Shown: positions 46,941 to 55,878 of the stretch, piece by piece
How positions within the stretch are numbered: position 1 is the first letter of the stretch
Layout of the letters: each line of letters opens with the position of its first letter
NCBI GenBank assembly: GCA_030695205.1
Contig: JAUYTN010000007.1
Coordinates: forward strand, 124,001-188,000
DNA length: 64,000 bases
Origin: Burkholderiaceae bacterium
GTDB lineage: Bacteria; Pseudomonadota; Gammaproteobacteria; Burkholderiales; Burkholderiaceae_C
Direction of reading: 5' to 3'
The notes under the pieces: generated by a model
What the model saw: only the letters and a program-made list of their open reading frames with translations
Databases searched by the model: none
What the model was told of the DNA's origin: nothing
Translations under genes and position numbers: made by a program

Positions 46941-48975
46941 CGCCACCTTCCCTCTGCTGCGCCTGGCCCACAGCGCACCCGCAGACCCCGCCACCGCCGA
47001 CAAGCCCTTTGCCTACACAGGCCGGGTGCTGTCCGTCATCCCGCCGATGACGCAGCTCAACACGCCCTACCCGTCCACCGCCTACATCACCGGTTTTTTG
47101 CGCGAGCAAGGTGTGCCAGCCACCCAGGTGGACCTGGCCCTGGCCACGGTGCTGCGGCTGCTGAGTGCCAAGGGGCTTGCCCAGGTAAAAGCCGCCGCCG
47201 AGGCCTTGCCGCCAGCCAAACGCAGTGCCCAGGTGCAGCACTTTCTGGCCGAATTCAGCGGTTACCACACCACGGTGGAACGGGTGGTGGCCTTTTTGCA
47301 GGGGCGCGACAGCACCCTGGCTCACCGCATCGCCAACCGCAGCCTGCTGCCCGAGGGCAAGTGGTTTGCCACGCTGGACCAGCACCCCGACGATGGCAGT
47401 GGCGACCCGCTGGGCTGGGCCTTTGGCGCCCTGGGCCTGCACGACCGCGCCCGCCACCTGGCCACCCTGTACCTGAACGACCTGGCCGACGTGCTGAAAG
47501 ACGCGGTGGACCCGCGCTTCGAGTTCGTGCGCTACGCCGAAAAGCTGGCCGCTGCCCAGGCCAGCTTCCAGCCGCTGGCCCAGGCGCTGGCCGCGCCCAC
47601 CAACCTGATAGACGACATCCTGATTTTTGAAACAAAACAGGCTTTTTCGCTTGCTGGAATTGGGTTTTCAGCTATACCTGCCAATGGCACTTCCGCACCT
47701 GATGTGGTGCTGCTGTCCGTGCCCTTCCCTGGCGCGGTGTACGCGGCGTTTCGGATTGCGCAGTGCATCAAGGCGCACTACCCAGCCACCGTCACCGTGC
47801 TGGGTGGCGGCTATGTGAACACCGAGCTTCGCGAACTGGCCGAGCCCCATGTGTTTGATTTCTTTGATTTCGTCACGCTCGACAGCGGCGAGCGCCCTCT
47901 GCTGGCCCTGCTCGACCACCTGGCCGGGCAACGTGGCCGCGAACAACTGGTGCGCACTTTCTGCCGCGCCCCCGACGGCACCGTGACCTACGTGAAGGGC
48001 TCCGAGCCCGATGTGCCGTTTGAACACGTGGGCACCCCCACCTGGGACGGCCTGCCGCTGGGCCACTACCTGAGCTTGCTGGACATGCTCAACCCCATGA
48101 ACCGCCTGTGGAGCGACGGCCGCTGGAACAAGCTCACCGTGGCCCACGGCTGCTACTGGAAGAAGTGCAGCTTTTGCGACGTCAGCCTGGACTACATCGG
48201 TCGCTACGAAACGGCCACCGCCACCACGCTGGTGGACCGCATTGAGCGCATCGTGGCCGAGACCGGCCAGACCGGCTTCCATTTTGTGGACGAAGCCGCA
48301 CCGCCCAAAGTGCTGCGGGCGTTGGCCCACGAGCTGATTCGCCGCAATGTGGGCATCAGCTGGTGGGGCAACATCCGCTTTGAAAAAAGCTTTACGCCCG
48401 AGCTGTGCGAGCTGCTGGCCGACAGCGGCTGTATTGCCATTTCGGGCGGGCTGGAGGTGGCGTCAGACAGGCTGCTCAAGCTCATGAAAAAAGGCGTGGA
48501 CGTGGCGCAGGTGGCCCGCGTCACCCGTGCCTTCACCGACGCGGGGGTGCTGGTGCACGCCTACCTCATGTACGGCTTTCCCACCCAAACGGTGCAAGAC
48601 ACAGTGGACGCGCTGGAGTACGTGCGCCAGTTGTTTGAAAACGGCTGCATCCAAAGCGGCTTCTGGCACCGGTTTACCTGCACGGTGCACTCGCCCGTGG
48701 GGCTGAACCCGGCGGAGTACGGCATCACCCTCACACCCCTGCCCGCCCCGCCCGTGGGGACTGATGGCCTGCCACTGACCTTTGCCCGCAACGACGTGGG
48801 CTTTGTCGACCCCACTGGCGTGGACCACGACACCCTGGGCGCAGGCCTGAAAAAAGCCATCTACAACTACATGCACGGCATGTGCCAGGAAGACGACGTG
48901 CGCCGCTTCTTCAGCATGAAGGTGCCCAAGCCCACGGTCAAGCGTGACTTTGTGGCGCGGGCGCTGGCGGGTTGA
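46924..48975 (+). CDS. B12-binding-like radical SAM protein
   Basis: 683 residues from ATG 46924 (ATG 46933 also possible). The N-terminal half has a cobalamin-binding-like fold (LLSVPFPGAVYAAFRIAQCI, VTVLGGGYVN). The radical SAM core follows, with cluster cysteines 410, 415 and 418 in HGCYWKKCSFCD, a CX4CX2C spacing in place of CX3CX2C. FHFVDEAAPP and GCIAISGGLEVASDRLLKLM continue the core. The product is unknown; coupling to DUF2889 suggests a joint pathway. A dispersed repeat copy is read through at about residues 234-252. Confidence 0.85.
   Translation: MSTMTDATFPLLRLAHSAPADPATADKPFAYTGRVLSVIPPMTQLNTPYPSTAYITGFLREQGVPATQVDLALATVLRLLSAKGLAQVKAAAEALPPAKRSAQVQHFLAEFSGYHTTVERVVAFLQGRDSTLAHRIANRSLLPEGKWFATLDQHPDDGSGDPLGWAFGALGLHDRARHLATLYLNDLADVLKDAVDPRFEFVRYAEKLAAAQASFQPLAQALAAPTNLIDDILIFETKQAFSLAGIGFSAIPANGTSAPDVVLLSVPFPGAVYAAFRIAQCIKAHYPATVTVLGGGYVNTELRELAEPHVFDFFDFVTLDSGERPLLALLDHLAGQRGREQLVRTFCRAPDGTVTYVKGSEPDVPFEHVGTPTWDGLPLGHYLSLLDMLNPMNRLWSDGRWNKLTVAHGCYWKKCSFCDVSLDYIGRYETATATTLVDRIERIVAETGQTGFHFVDEAAPPKVLRALAHELIRRNVGISWWGNIRFEKSFTPELCELLADSGCIAISGGLEVASDRLLKLMKKGVDVAQVARVTRAFTDAGVLVHAYLMYGFPTQTVQDTVDALEYVRQLFENGCIQSGFWHRFTCTVHSPVGLNPAEYGITLTPLPAPPVGTDGLPLTFARNDVGFVDPTGVDHDTLGAGLKKAIYNYMHGMCQEDDVRRFFSMKVPKPTVKRDFVARALAG
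47621..47680 (-). repeat. Dispersed AT-rich repeat, copy 5 (inside the radical SAM gene)
   Basis: On the minus strand AGC begins at 47673, AAGCG at 47652, TCAAAAA at 47630. The host gene reads the opposite strand with the core as TCG-CTT, giving FETKQAFSLAGIGFSAIP. Confidence 0.8.
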
Positions 48976-49049
48976 GGCAGCTGCGCCCGCGCACCGGTTG
49001 CCCACCGGTTGCACCACCGCCGGTAGGAACGCGGGGAAGCCACCAGGCG

Positions 49050-50348
49050 CTATCCCATCACAAAGGCAGTCATGAGGAAGTTTTCGGAGGTTTCATAGGC
49101 CTGCATCTTTCCGATCAGCTTGTCATCGAGCTTGTGGTCGGCACCCAGCAGCAGCGCGCCCTCGCGGCTGACGAAATCTCGCGTCAGCACCATGCCGGGC
49201 TTGAGCTCGGACAAGCGCAAACGGACTTCGCGCAGCGGTGGGGCGGGCGGTGCACCGGTGAGCTCAAACAACGCATCCAGAACCATGGGGTCGTACCGCT
49301 TGCCGCGGTCTTTTTCCATGATCTGCTTGGCCTCTTTGGGCGTGAATTGCTGGGCTGAAAAGGTCCCGATCTGCAGGCTGTCAAAGTCGTTCGAAACGGC
49401 CAGCACGCGCGCGCCCAGCGGGATGTCGTTGCCCCTCAACCCATCCGGAAAGCCCAGACCATCGAAGCGTTCGTGGTGGTGGCGCATCATGCGCGCGGCG
49501 GTGCCCAGCTCTTCAAACGCCATCAAGACATGGACACCTGCCACCGGGTGCTTGTTGTAGGCCTGCAACTCGTCAAATGCCATGGTGCGAACGGGCTTGG
49601 CCAACAGTTTGTCGGGGAAGCCGATTTTCCCGATGTCGTGCAACAAACCGGCCAAAAACACCTCCTGTGCGGCCTTGGGGTCCATGCCGACTTTCAGGGC
49701 CAGTGAGCGGCCGAGCGCAGCCACGCGCCGCGAGTGCCCTGCCAGGGCGGAGTGGCGCAGCTCGATCAGGCTGGAAAAAATTTTGATCGAGTTGAGAAAA
49801 CTGGCCTTGGACCGGTCGTTGGCCTTTTGCAGTTCTGCCGTGCGGGCCTGCACCTTGACTTCCAGGCTTCCATTCAGCTGCCTCAGCTCTTCGTTTTGCC
49901 GTTGTGTCAGCGCCTCCAGCCGCGTTTTTTCAAGCACCAGGGCCTTGCGCTCCAGGCCCTGGCGCAAGGTCATGAGCAAGTCGCTGTCCACCCAGGGTTT
50001 GGTGATGTAGCGAAAAATCTCGCCACGGTTGATGGCATCAATGGTGGATTCCATGTCGGCATACCCCGTCAGCAAGATGCGAACCGCATCTGGCCAGCCC
50101 GACTTGACGCCCGACAGAAAGGCCGCACCGTCCATGTTGGGCATGCGCATGTCTGAAATAACCACGTCAACCTGTTCGGTGGCCATCATTTCCAGCCCCA
50201 GTGCGCCGCTCTCTGCGGTCAGCACACGGTACCCGCTCGGGCGCAACAACCGCTTCAGTGCCGACAAGATGTTGGGCTCGTCGTCCACACACAACACCAC
50301 CCATGCGCGGCTGGGTGACTCCATAGAGGGGGTCGTGGGCTCAGCCAT
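49050..50348 (-). CDS. Response regulator with HD-GYP domain
   Basis: 432 residues from ATG 50348, overlapping the kinase stop by 8 bases. Receiver at about 15-130 (VLCVDDEPN, phospho-Asp in VVISDMRMPNMDG, LLTGYAD, ITKPW), coiled coil at about 140-190, HD-GYP at about 200-380: LLHDIGKIGFPD and HHHERFDGLGFPDGLRG. The GYP triplet is GFP here. Such proteins (RpfG-like) hydrolyse c-di-GMP to GMP. Last gene of a four-gene signalling operon. Confidence 0.92.
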   Translation of the reverse strand: MAEPTTPSMESPSRAWVVLCVDDEPNILSALKRLLRPSGYRVLTAESGALGLEMMATEQVDVVISDMRMPNMDGAAFLSGVKSGWPDAVRILLTGYADMESTIDAINRGEIFRYITKPWVDSDLLMTLRQGLERKALVLEKTRLEALTQRQNEELRQLNGSLEVKVQARTAELQKANDRSKASFLNSIKIFSSLIELRHSALAGHSRRVAALGRSLALKVGMDPKAAQEVFLAGLLHDIGKIGFPDKLLAKPVRTMAFDELQAYNKHPVAGVHVLMAFEELGTAARMMRHHHERFDGLGFPDGLRGNDIPLGARVLAVSNDFDSLQIGTFSAQQFTPKEAKQIMEKDRGKRYDPMVLDALFELTGAPPAPPLREVRLRLSELKPGMVLTRDFVSREGALLLGADHKLDDKLIGKMQAYETSENFLMTAFVMG

Positions 50349-52521
50349 TCTGCGCACCTTCGGGCTGGGCTGGCAAAGGCCGATGAATCGGCAACAGGAT
50401 GCGAAACACCGTGCCCTTGCCCAGCTCGCTCTGGACGTCAATGTGCCCATGGTGCTTTTGCAAAATGCCGTAGGTCAGCGACAAGCCCAGGCCTGTGCCC
50501 TTACCCACTGGTTTGGTGGTGAAGAACGGGTCAAAAATCCGAGACAGGTTCTCCTTGGCAATGCCAGAGCCGGTGTCGGCGAACTCCAGCCAGACCTGGT
50601 CGCCCGACACCCCAGTGCGGATGGTGATGGTGCCGTGCTTGTCGCCCATGGCGTGCGCGGCGTTGACCATGAGGTTCATGAACACCTGGTTGAGCTGCGA
50701 AGGCAAACACTCCACCAGCGGCAACACGCCGTACTCCTTGACCACATCGGCGCGGTATTTGATTTCGTTGTTGACGATGTTGAGCGTGGAATCGATGCCC
50801 TGGTGCAGGTTCGCCAACTGCCACTCCTGTGTGCTCTCCACGCGCGAAAAATCTTTCAGATCCTGGACGATTTTTTTGACCCGCCCTATGCCCTCCTGTG
50901 ACTCGCGAATAAGACATGGAATGTCTTCCCGCAGGAACTCGACGTCCACCTTGCGGCGCATGGCCTCGATGTCGGGGTCGGTGGGGCGTTGTTCGTACAC
51001 GCCGAGCAAGGCAAACAGGTCGGTCAGGTAGGTTTGCAAGGTACCGATATTGGAGTGCACGTACCCAATGGGGTTGTTGATTTCGTGGGCCACGCCAGCA
51101 GCCAGTTGCCCGATGGAGGCCAGCTTTTCCGATTGAACCAATTGTTCATGCGCCTGGGTGAGCTGGGCATTGAGGCTCTCCAGATCGCCATTGCGCTGGC
51201 GCAACTGTGCCTCGGCATTGCGCCGCTGGGCCACGTCGGCCGCCAGCCGGGTGTTGGCCTCAGCCAACTGCGCGGTGCGCTCGATCACAAGTTGCTCCAA
51301 CCCGGTCTGGGCGCTGCGCAGGGCTTCCTCGGCCAGTCGGCGCTCGGTCATGTCCACCAGGGTTTCGATGGCTCCTCTGATGTTCCCCTCGTGGTCACGC
51401 AAAGGCGCCGCTGTGAAGTACAGCCATTTCCCCGACTGCCCAAAACCAGGGAAAAAATCCTCGGCCTCGAAGGCATCCAGCACGATGGTCGAATGCCTGA
51501 ACTTGTTGTGATAAAGCAGTTTGACGTCTTCGTCCAGCGCACCCGCCGTGATCAGATCGGCCAAGGTCGGCCTGGGTGAGGGATAAAACGCCTTCCATTG
51601 GTTGGTCGTGCCGATGATGTCGCTGGCTTTCATGCCAGTGATCAATTCGCATGCCCGATTCCAGTGGGTCACCACGTGGTCGGTGTTGATCACGAACGTG
51701 GGCACGGGGTTTCCGTCTATGACGTGTGCCAGCACTTTGCGTGTGCGCGCTTCCGTGGCAAGGGCTTCGCGGTTGGCCGTTTCGTCAACGAAAGAGTCAA
51801 TCAGCGTCGGCAGACCGTCAATTTGCACAATGCCTGTGGTTTGCTCCACCCAGCGCAGTTTCCCGCGCAAGGTCTTCAGGCGCAGCGTGTGGCGGCTCTG
51901 ATCGGTGACACCTTGCAGACGAAACTGAACGTGCGCCAGCAGCTGCGGCCTGCTGTCCAGCGCGGCCAATTGATCGTACGGGCATGCCAACAACTGCGGG
52001 CCGGTGGCATCGAGCAGGCGAAGCGCTGCCTCATTGGCATACACGATGCGGTTGTCTCGGTGCAACAGGGTGGGCGTGCCCGACCCTTCCAGCAGCGAAA
52101 AGAACTGGTCCTGGTGGTCGGTGGCGCAAATCGGGAAGTCAAGCCTGCGTGCCGCCGACGAGGCAATCATGGCCACGTGGTCGAGTTCACCCTCGGCGTT
52201 TCTGTGCGTGAGCATGGACACTTGCACCGTGAACGCGCTGCCATTGACCCGTTTGAGTGCCAGCTTGCCCAACCAGATGCGGTTGCGCTGCAAAAACGCC
52301 ATGATTTGTGCCATGTCCGCGGCACCGTGGGCCTGCGCCATCAGCGCACCCAACTTCTGACCCCGCAGGGCCTGTGCATCGATGCCCAGGGCGGAGGCCA
52401 GATCGTGGTTGGCGAACAGCACGCTGCCGTTCGCATCCAGCATCGCCACCATGAAATCAACCAGCATGCTGCGACCCATGTCGCCCATGATCTGGTTCAT
52501 GTCAGGTACAGGCAAAGTCAT
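50341..52521 (-). CDS. Soluble multi-PAS sensor histidine kinase
   Basis: 726 residues with no membrane helices. Three PAS-type regions (about 20-120, 140-260, 275-400), coiled coil at about 400-480, dimerisation/phosphoacceptor helix with His in GVAHEINNPIGYVHSN, and an HATPase domain (NQVFMNLMVNAAHAMGD, FADTGSGIAKENLSRIFDPF, GKGTGLGLSL). The phosphoacceptor resembles the HisKA-like NtrB/RegB type. Likely partners are the receiver proteins on either side of it. Confidence 0.92.
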   Translation of the reverse strand: MTLPVPDMNQIMGDMGRSMLVDFMVAMLDANGSVLFANHDLASALGIDAQALRGQKLGALMAQAHGAADMAQIMAFLQRNRIWLGKLALKRVNGSAFTVQVSMLTHRNAEGELDHVAMIASSAARRLDFPICATDHQDQFFSLLEGSGTPTLLHRDNRIVYANEAALRLLDATGPQLLACPYDQLAALDSRPQLLAHVQFRLQGVTDQSRHTLRLKTLRGKLRWVEQTTGIVQIDGLPTLIDSFVDETANREALATEARTRKVLAHVIDGNPVPTFVINTDHVVTHWNRACELITGMKASDIIGTTNQWKAFYPSPRPTLADLITAGALDEDVKLLYHNKFRHSTIVLDAFEAEDFFPGFGQSGKWLYFTAAPLRDHEGNIRGAIETLVDMTERRLAEEALRSAQTGLEQLVIERTAQLAEANTRLAADVAQRRNAEAQLRQRNGDLESLNAQLTQAHEQLVQSEKLASIGQLAAGVAHEINNPIGYVHSNIGTLQTYLTDLFALLGVYEQRPTDPDIEAMRRKVDVEFLREDIPCLIRESQEGIGRVKKIVQDLKDFSRVESTQEWQLANLHQGIDSTLNIVNNEIKYRADVVKEYGVLPLVECLPSQLNQVFMNLMVNAAHAMGDKHGTITIRTGVSGDQVWLEFADTGSGIAKENLSRIFDPFFTTKPVGKGTGLGLSLTYGILQKHHGHIDVQSELGKGTVFRILLPIHRPLPAQPEGAQNG

Positions 52522-52545
52522 GGCGACTCCTTTTTTTGGCTGGTG

Positions 52546-53394
52546 TCAGGGGCCCAACAAACTGTCGCAGGTGTGCCTGTAGCGCACTTCAATGGCTGCA
52601 AACAACGCTGACGAGTCGTTCCATTCGATGCCGAACGCATTCCAGGTATCGGCGTGCAGCTGGGGCTCCATCTCATGGGCAGAACCGGTCAGATCCAAGG
52701 CATGGGCCAGCGCATCAGCGACGTGCACGAGTTGAGCCAACGTGCCGGTGGCGGCGTGTCTGGCGTCGTGGTGCAGGGCCATGCTTTGCCCGATAGACAG
52801 TGGCAGATGCCAATGCTCGGCCAGCAGTCCACCTGCCTGGCAATGGTCAAAACCCAGGGCGTGCAACTCAGCTTCACGCCAGGGCAGGTGGTGGGTCAAC
52901 CGGTGGTCGAATGCAACGCGGCAAGCCTGCGGGTAACACGTGACCATTGCCAAGCGCCCCAGGTCGTGCAACAACCCTGCCGTGAAAGCCAAAGATCCGT
53001 TCACCCCCACCCGGTCTGCCAACAGTTCTGCGCACGCGGCGGTGGCGATGCTGTGGCACCAGAACTCGTGGTGGTCAAACCACGCGGTTTCAGGGTCAGA
53101 CTTGAACGTATCCATGACCGCAGATGCCAGCGCCACCGACTGCAGTCCGGAAAACCCCAGCAAGGTCACTGCCTGCAGCAAAGAATCGACCTGGCTGGGC
53201 AAACCGAAAAAGGACGAGTTGGCGATCCTCAGCACCTTGGCCGCAATGACCGGGTCGGTCGCCACCAGCCGAATAACCTTGGGCAAGTCAACGTCGTCCT
53301 GGGTGAGGCAGCGCAACAGCTCGGTGCGCACGGCTGACAGCGACGGCAGCCTGCTCAGCTCCGTCCTGAGCCCTTCAAGCGTGATGGTGCTCAT
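52546..53394 (-). CDS. HDOD-domain protein
   Basis: 282 residues from ATG 53394 (53418 also in frame). LPSLSAVRTELLRCL, ANSSFFGLPSQVDSLLQAVTLLGFSGLQSVALA and GLLHDLGRLAMV are typical of HDOD, an HD-related domain usually without catalytic activity that scaffolds c-di-GMP and stress signalling. Overlaps the 3' end of the upstream receiver gene by 20 bases. Confidence 0.9.
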   Translation of the reverse strand: MSTITLEGLRTELSRLPSLSAVRTELLRCLTQDDVDLPKVIRLVATDPVIAAKVLRIANSSFFGLPSQVDSLLQAVTLLGFSGLQSVALASAVMDTFKSDPETAWFDHHEFWCHSIATAACAELLADRVGVNGSLAFTAGLLHDLGRLAMVTCYPQACRVAFDHRLTHHLPWREAELHALGFDHCQAGGLLAEHWHLPLSIGQSMALHHDARHAATGTLAQLVHVADALAHALDLTGSAHEMEPQLHADTWNAFGIEWNDSSALFAAIEVRYRHTCDSLLGP

Positions 53395-54247
53395 GTGTGG
53401 GAGCGGGGTTGTTGGCATGGGGTTGTGGCTGTGTCATGGCGCACGGGTCCCGCGGGAGAAACGTCAACACCCCGCCGCGCGATTGAGAGCGTTGCCCCAG
53501 GGCAGAAAACCGAACCACCCACGGTTGGTTGCGCACATCGAGGCACAGGCTCGCTGCCCCGTCTGGGGCCTTCAGCAAACTGGCAGCAGGAGCCAGGTCG
53601 GCCACTTCGCTCAGGCAGATACCCGGCTGCGCCTGGGGAAACACGCGCAGGGCCTCGGCATTGATCAGCACGATCAGCCCATCCTCGTCGCACCCCACCA
53701 CCGAAACCGGCAGGCGGTCGAGCACCTCGTGCGCCACCCCCATGAGCACCTGGTCCTGCGCCAGACGCCGACTTTGGTCATGCAGCATTTCGCGCAATTT
53801 TTCATGTGCCTGGATCAGGTCCTGGTGTGCAGACGCCAACTCACTGTGCAAGCGCAGGTTCTCGTCTTCCAGCATTTTCTGGCGAAATGCCTCTGCGATG
53901 TCGGCGCGCAACAGGTCGTCATCCCAGGGTTTGGTCAGAAATTTGTAGATGGCCCCTTCGTTGATGGCATCGGTCACCGATTGCAAATCGGTGTACCCCG
54001 ACAACACCATGCGCACCGTGCCCGGGTAACTGGCCTTGGCCAGGCGCAAAAACTCCACGCCCGACATGCCCGGCATGCGCTGGTCTGACACGATGACATC
54101 GACCGGCGTTTCCGCCAGCACAGCCAGCCCGGCAAAACCACTCCCCGCAGTGACGATGGTGTAGCCATCTCTGCGCAGCATGCGCTTGAGCGAGGCCAGA
54201 ATGTGCTCCTCGTCATCGACCAGAAGCAATGTGCGTGCGTGGTTCAT
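53375..54247 (-). CDS. Response regulator with coiled coil and PAS-like output
   Basis: 290 residues. Receiver at about 5-120 (LLLVDDEEHIL, VIVSDQRMPGMSG, LSGYTDLQSV, FLTKPWDD), coiled coil at about 125-165, PAS-like region at about 170-260. No DNA-binding or enzymatic domain. First gene of the operon; the start codon lies within four tandem copies of TGGTTCA (plus-strand sense). Confidence 0.88.
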   Translation of the reverse strand: MNHARTLLLVDDEEHILASLKRMLRRDGYTIVTAGSGFAGLAVLAETPVDVIVSDQRMPGMSGVEFLRLAKASYPGTVRMVLSGYTDLQSVTDAINEGAIYKFLTKPWDDDLLRADIAEAFRQKMLEDENLRLHSELASAHQDLIQAHEKLREMLHDQSRRLAQDQVLMGVAHEVLDRLPVSVVGCDEDGLIVLINAEALRVFPQAQPGICLSEVADLAPAASLLKAPDGAASLCLDVRNQPWVVRFSALGQRSQSRGGVLTFLPRDPCAMTQPQPHANNPAPTHEHHHA

Positions 54248-54267
54248 GGTTCATGGTTCATGGTTCA
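54240..54267. repeat. Four perfect 7-bp tandem repeats at a start codon
   Basis: TGGTTCA x4 on the plus strand, so ATG recurs every 7 bases on the minus strand (54261, 54254, 54247) in three different frames. Only the ATG at 54247 is in frame with the response regulator. The nearest AGGA is 13 bases before the ATG at 54261. Confidence 0.9.
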
Positions 54268-54578
54268 AATTTCATCCTATTCCCTTTGGACAAAGAAAGG
54301 AATCAATCGTTTACCCGCGACACGACCCGTTGGCACCACACGGCATGCCCACAGCGAGTCAACATGCCACAGCACGACGGCAAATGTGGCACTGGTGCTG
54401 GCTCCCAGTCGCTGTTGAATATGGCGGGGTGCGTACGCCATTTGCCCGGCAAAGTGCACTTGCGCGTGCGGACTATGGCGCAGACATTGATCCTCGTCAG
54501 CCAATCGGGAACAATCAGCGGCTACAGTGCCGCGCAGCGGATTGGCCGACAACCGCACCCACCCACAAAGAGAGAACT
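54248..54578. other. 331-bp intergenic region between divergent genes
   Basis: Apart from the 7-bp repeats at its left edge, no gene, RNA or convincing hairpin is seen. It must hold the promoters of the signalling operon (minus) and the nitronate-monooxygenase-like gene (plus). TTGATC at 54488 is a possible -35 for the latter, without a clear -10. Confidence 0.5.
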
Positions 54579-55874
54579 ATGAAACGTTTGGACGACTTCC
54601 GCATGCGAATGGGCAACACCAACCTGGTGCCCATCATGATCGGAGGCATGGGGGTGGACATATCGTCCGCCGACCTCGCACTGGAAGCCGCGCGGCTGGG
54701 CGGCGTGGGTCACATTTCCGACGCGATGATCAAAACGGTCACCGACCGCCGCTACAAAACCAAGTTCGTCAAAGCCAAACAGGCGCTGTACAAATACGTG
54801 CCCGAGACAGACGACAAGTCCAACGTCAAGTTTGACCTGGATCACCTGGCAGAGGCCACCCGCTTGCACGTCGAGCGAACCATGTCGCGCAAAACCGGCA
54901 GCGGCATGGTGTTCATCAACTGCATGGAAAAGCTCACCATGAACGCGCCCAAAGAGACGCTGAAGGTGCGCATGGCCTCGGCCCTGGATGCGGGCATTGA
55001 TGGCATCACCCTGGCCGCTGGCTTGCACCTGGGCTCACTGGCGCTCATCGAAGACCACCCGCGCTTTCGGGATGTCAAGCTGGGCATCATCGTCTCCAGC
55101 CTGCGGGCGCTGCAGCTGTTTCTGAAGAAAAACGCCCGCCTCAACCGCCTGCCCGACTACGTGGTGGTGGAAGGCCCGCTGGCCGGTGGCCACCTGGGCT
55201 TTGGCATGGACTGGGCCAAGTACGACCTGGCCACCATCGTGGCGGAAATCATCAGCTACCTGGCCAACGAGAAGCTGGACATTCCGGTCATTGCAGCGGG
55301 CGGCATATTCACTGGCAGCGACGCGGTGCGCTTCATGGAGATGGGTGCTGCTGGGGTGCAAGTGGCCACGCGCTTCACAGTGACCAAAGAATGCGGCCTG
55401 CCCGACGACATCAAGCAGGAGTACTTCAAGGCCAGTGAGGACGACATCGAGGTGAACGAAATTTCACCCACCGGCTACCCCATGCGCATGATCAAAAGCA
55501 GCCCCGGCATTGGCGACGGCATCCGCCCCAACTGCGAAGCCTACGGCTACCTGCTCGACAACAACGGCCGCTGCGCCTACGTCACCGCCTACAACCGCGA
55601 AGTGGCCGCCCACCCTGGCGAAAAACGCATCTCGGTCATGGACAAAACCTGCCTGTGCACCCACATGCGCAACTTCGAAATCTGGACCTGCGGCCACCTG
55701 ACCTCGCGCCTGAAAGACACCACGCTGCAGCGCGCCGATGGCAGCTACCAGCTGCTGAGCGCACAGCATGTGTTTGAGGACTACCAGTTCAGCACCAACC
55801 ACCAGATTCGCCTGCCGGAGCCAGAGCCAGTGGCTGCGTCTGAGGTGGCAGAAGCCGCAGGCACCACCGCCTGA
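54579..55874 (+). CDS. Nitronate monooxygenase/FMN-dependent dioxygenase-like protein
   Basis: 431 residues from ATG 54579 with AAAGAGAG upstream; the longer open frame is not supported. TIM-barrel flavoprotein of the 2-nitropropane dioxygenase/FabK superfamily: PIMIGGMGVDISSADLALEAARLGGVG, GLHLGSLALIEDHPRF, VVEGPLAGGHLGFGMDW, VIAAGGIFTGSDAVRFMEMGAAGVQVATRF. The C-terminus adds about 90 residues with cysteines (KTCLCTHMRNFEIWTCG). Substrate unknown. Confidence 0.9.
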   Translation: MKRLDDFRMRMGNTNLVPIMIGGMGVDISSADLALEAARLGGVGHISDAMIKTVTDRRYKTKFVKAKQALYKYVPETDDKSNVKFDLDHLAEATRLHVERTMSRKTGSGMVFINCMEKLTMNAPKETLKVRMASALDAGIDGITLAAGLHLGSLALIEDHPRFRDVKLGIIVSSLRALQLFLKKNARLNRLPDYVVVEGPLAGGHLGFGMDWAKYDLATIVAEIISYLANEKLDIPVIAAGGIFTGSDAVRFMEMGAAGVQVATRFTVTKECGLPDDIKQEYFKASEDDIEVNEISPTGYPMRMIKSSPGIGDGIRPNCEAYGYLLDNNGRCAYVTAYNREVAAHPGEKRISVMDKTCLCTHMRNFEIWTCGHLTSRLKDTTLQRADGSYQLLSAQHVFEDYQFSTNHQIRLPEPEPVAASEVAEAAGTTA

Positions 55875-55878
55875 GCTG

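Noticed and set aside
48991..49016. Direct repeat CACCGGTTGC x2 between the radical SAM and HD-GYP genes
   Set aside because: Only two short copies in a convergent gap; likely chance in GC-rich DNA.
54180..54578. N-terminal extension of the nitronate-monooxygenase-like protein
   Set aside because: The extra 133 codons overlap the divergent receiver start and 7-bp repeats and do not resemble the family; AAAGAGAG before 54579 fixes the start.
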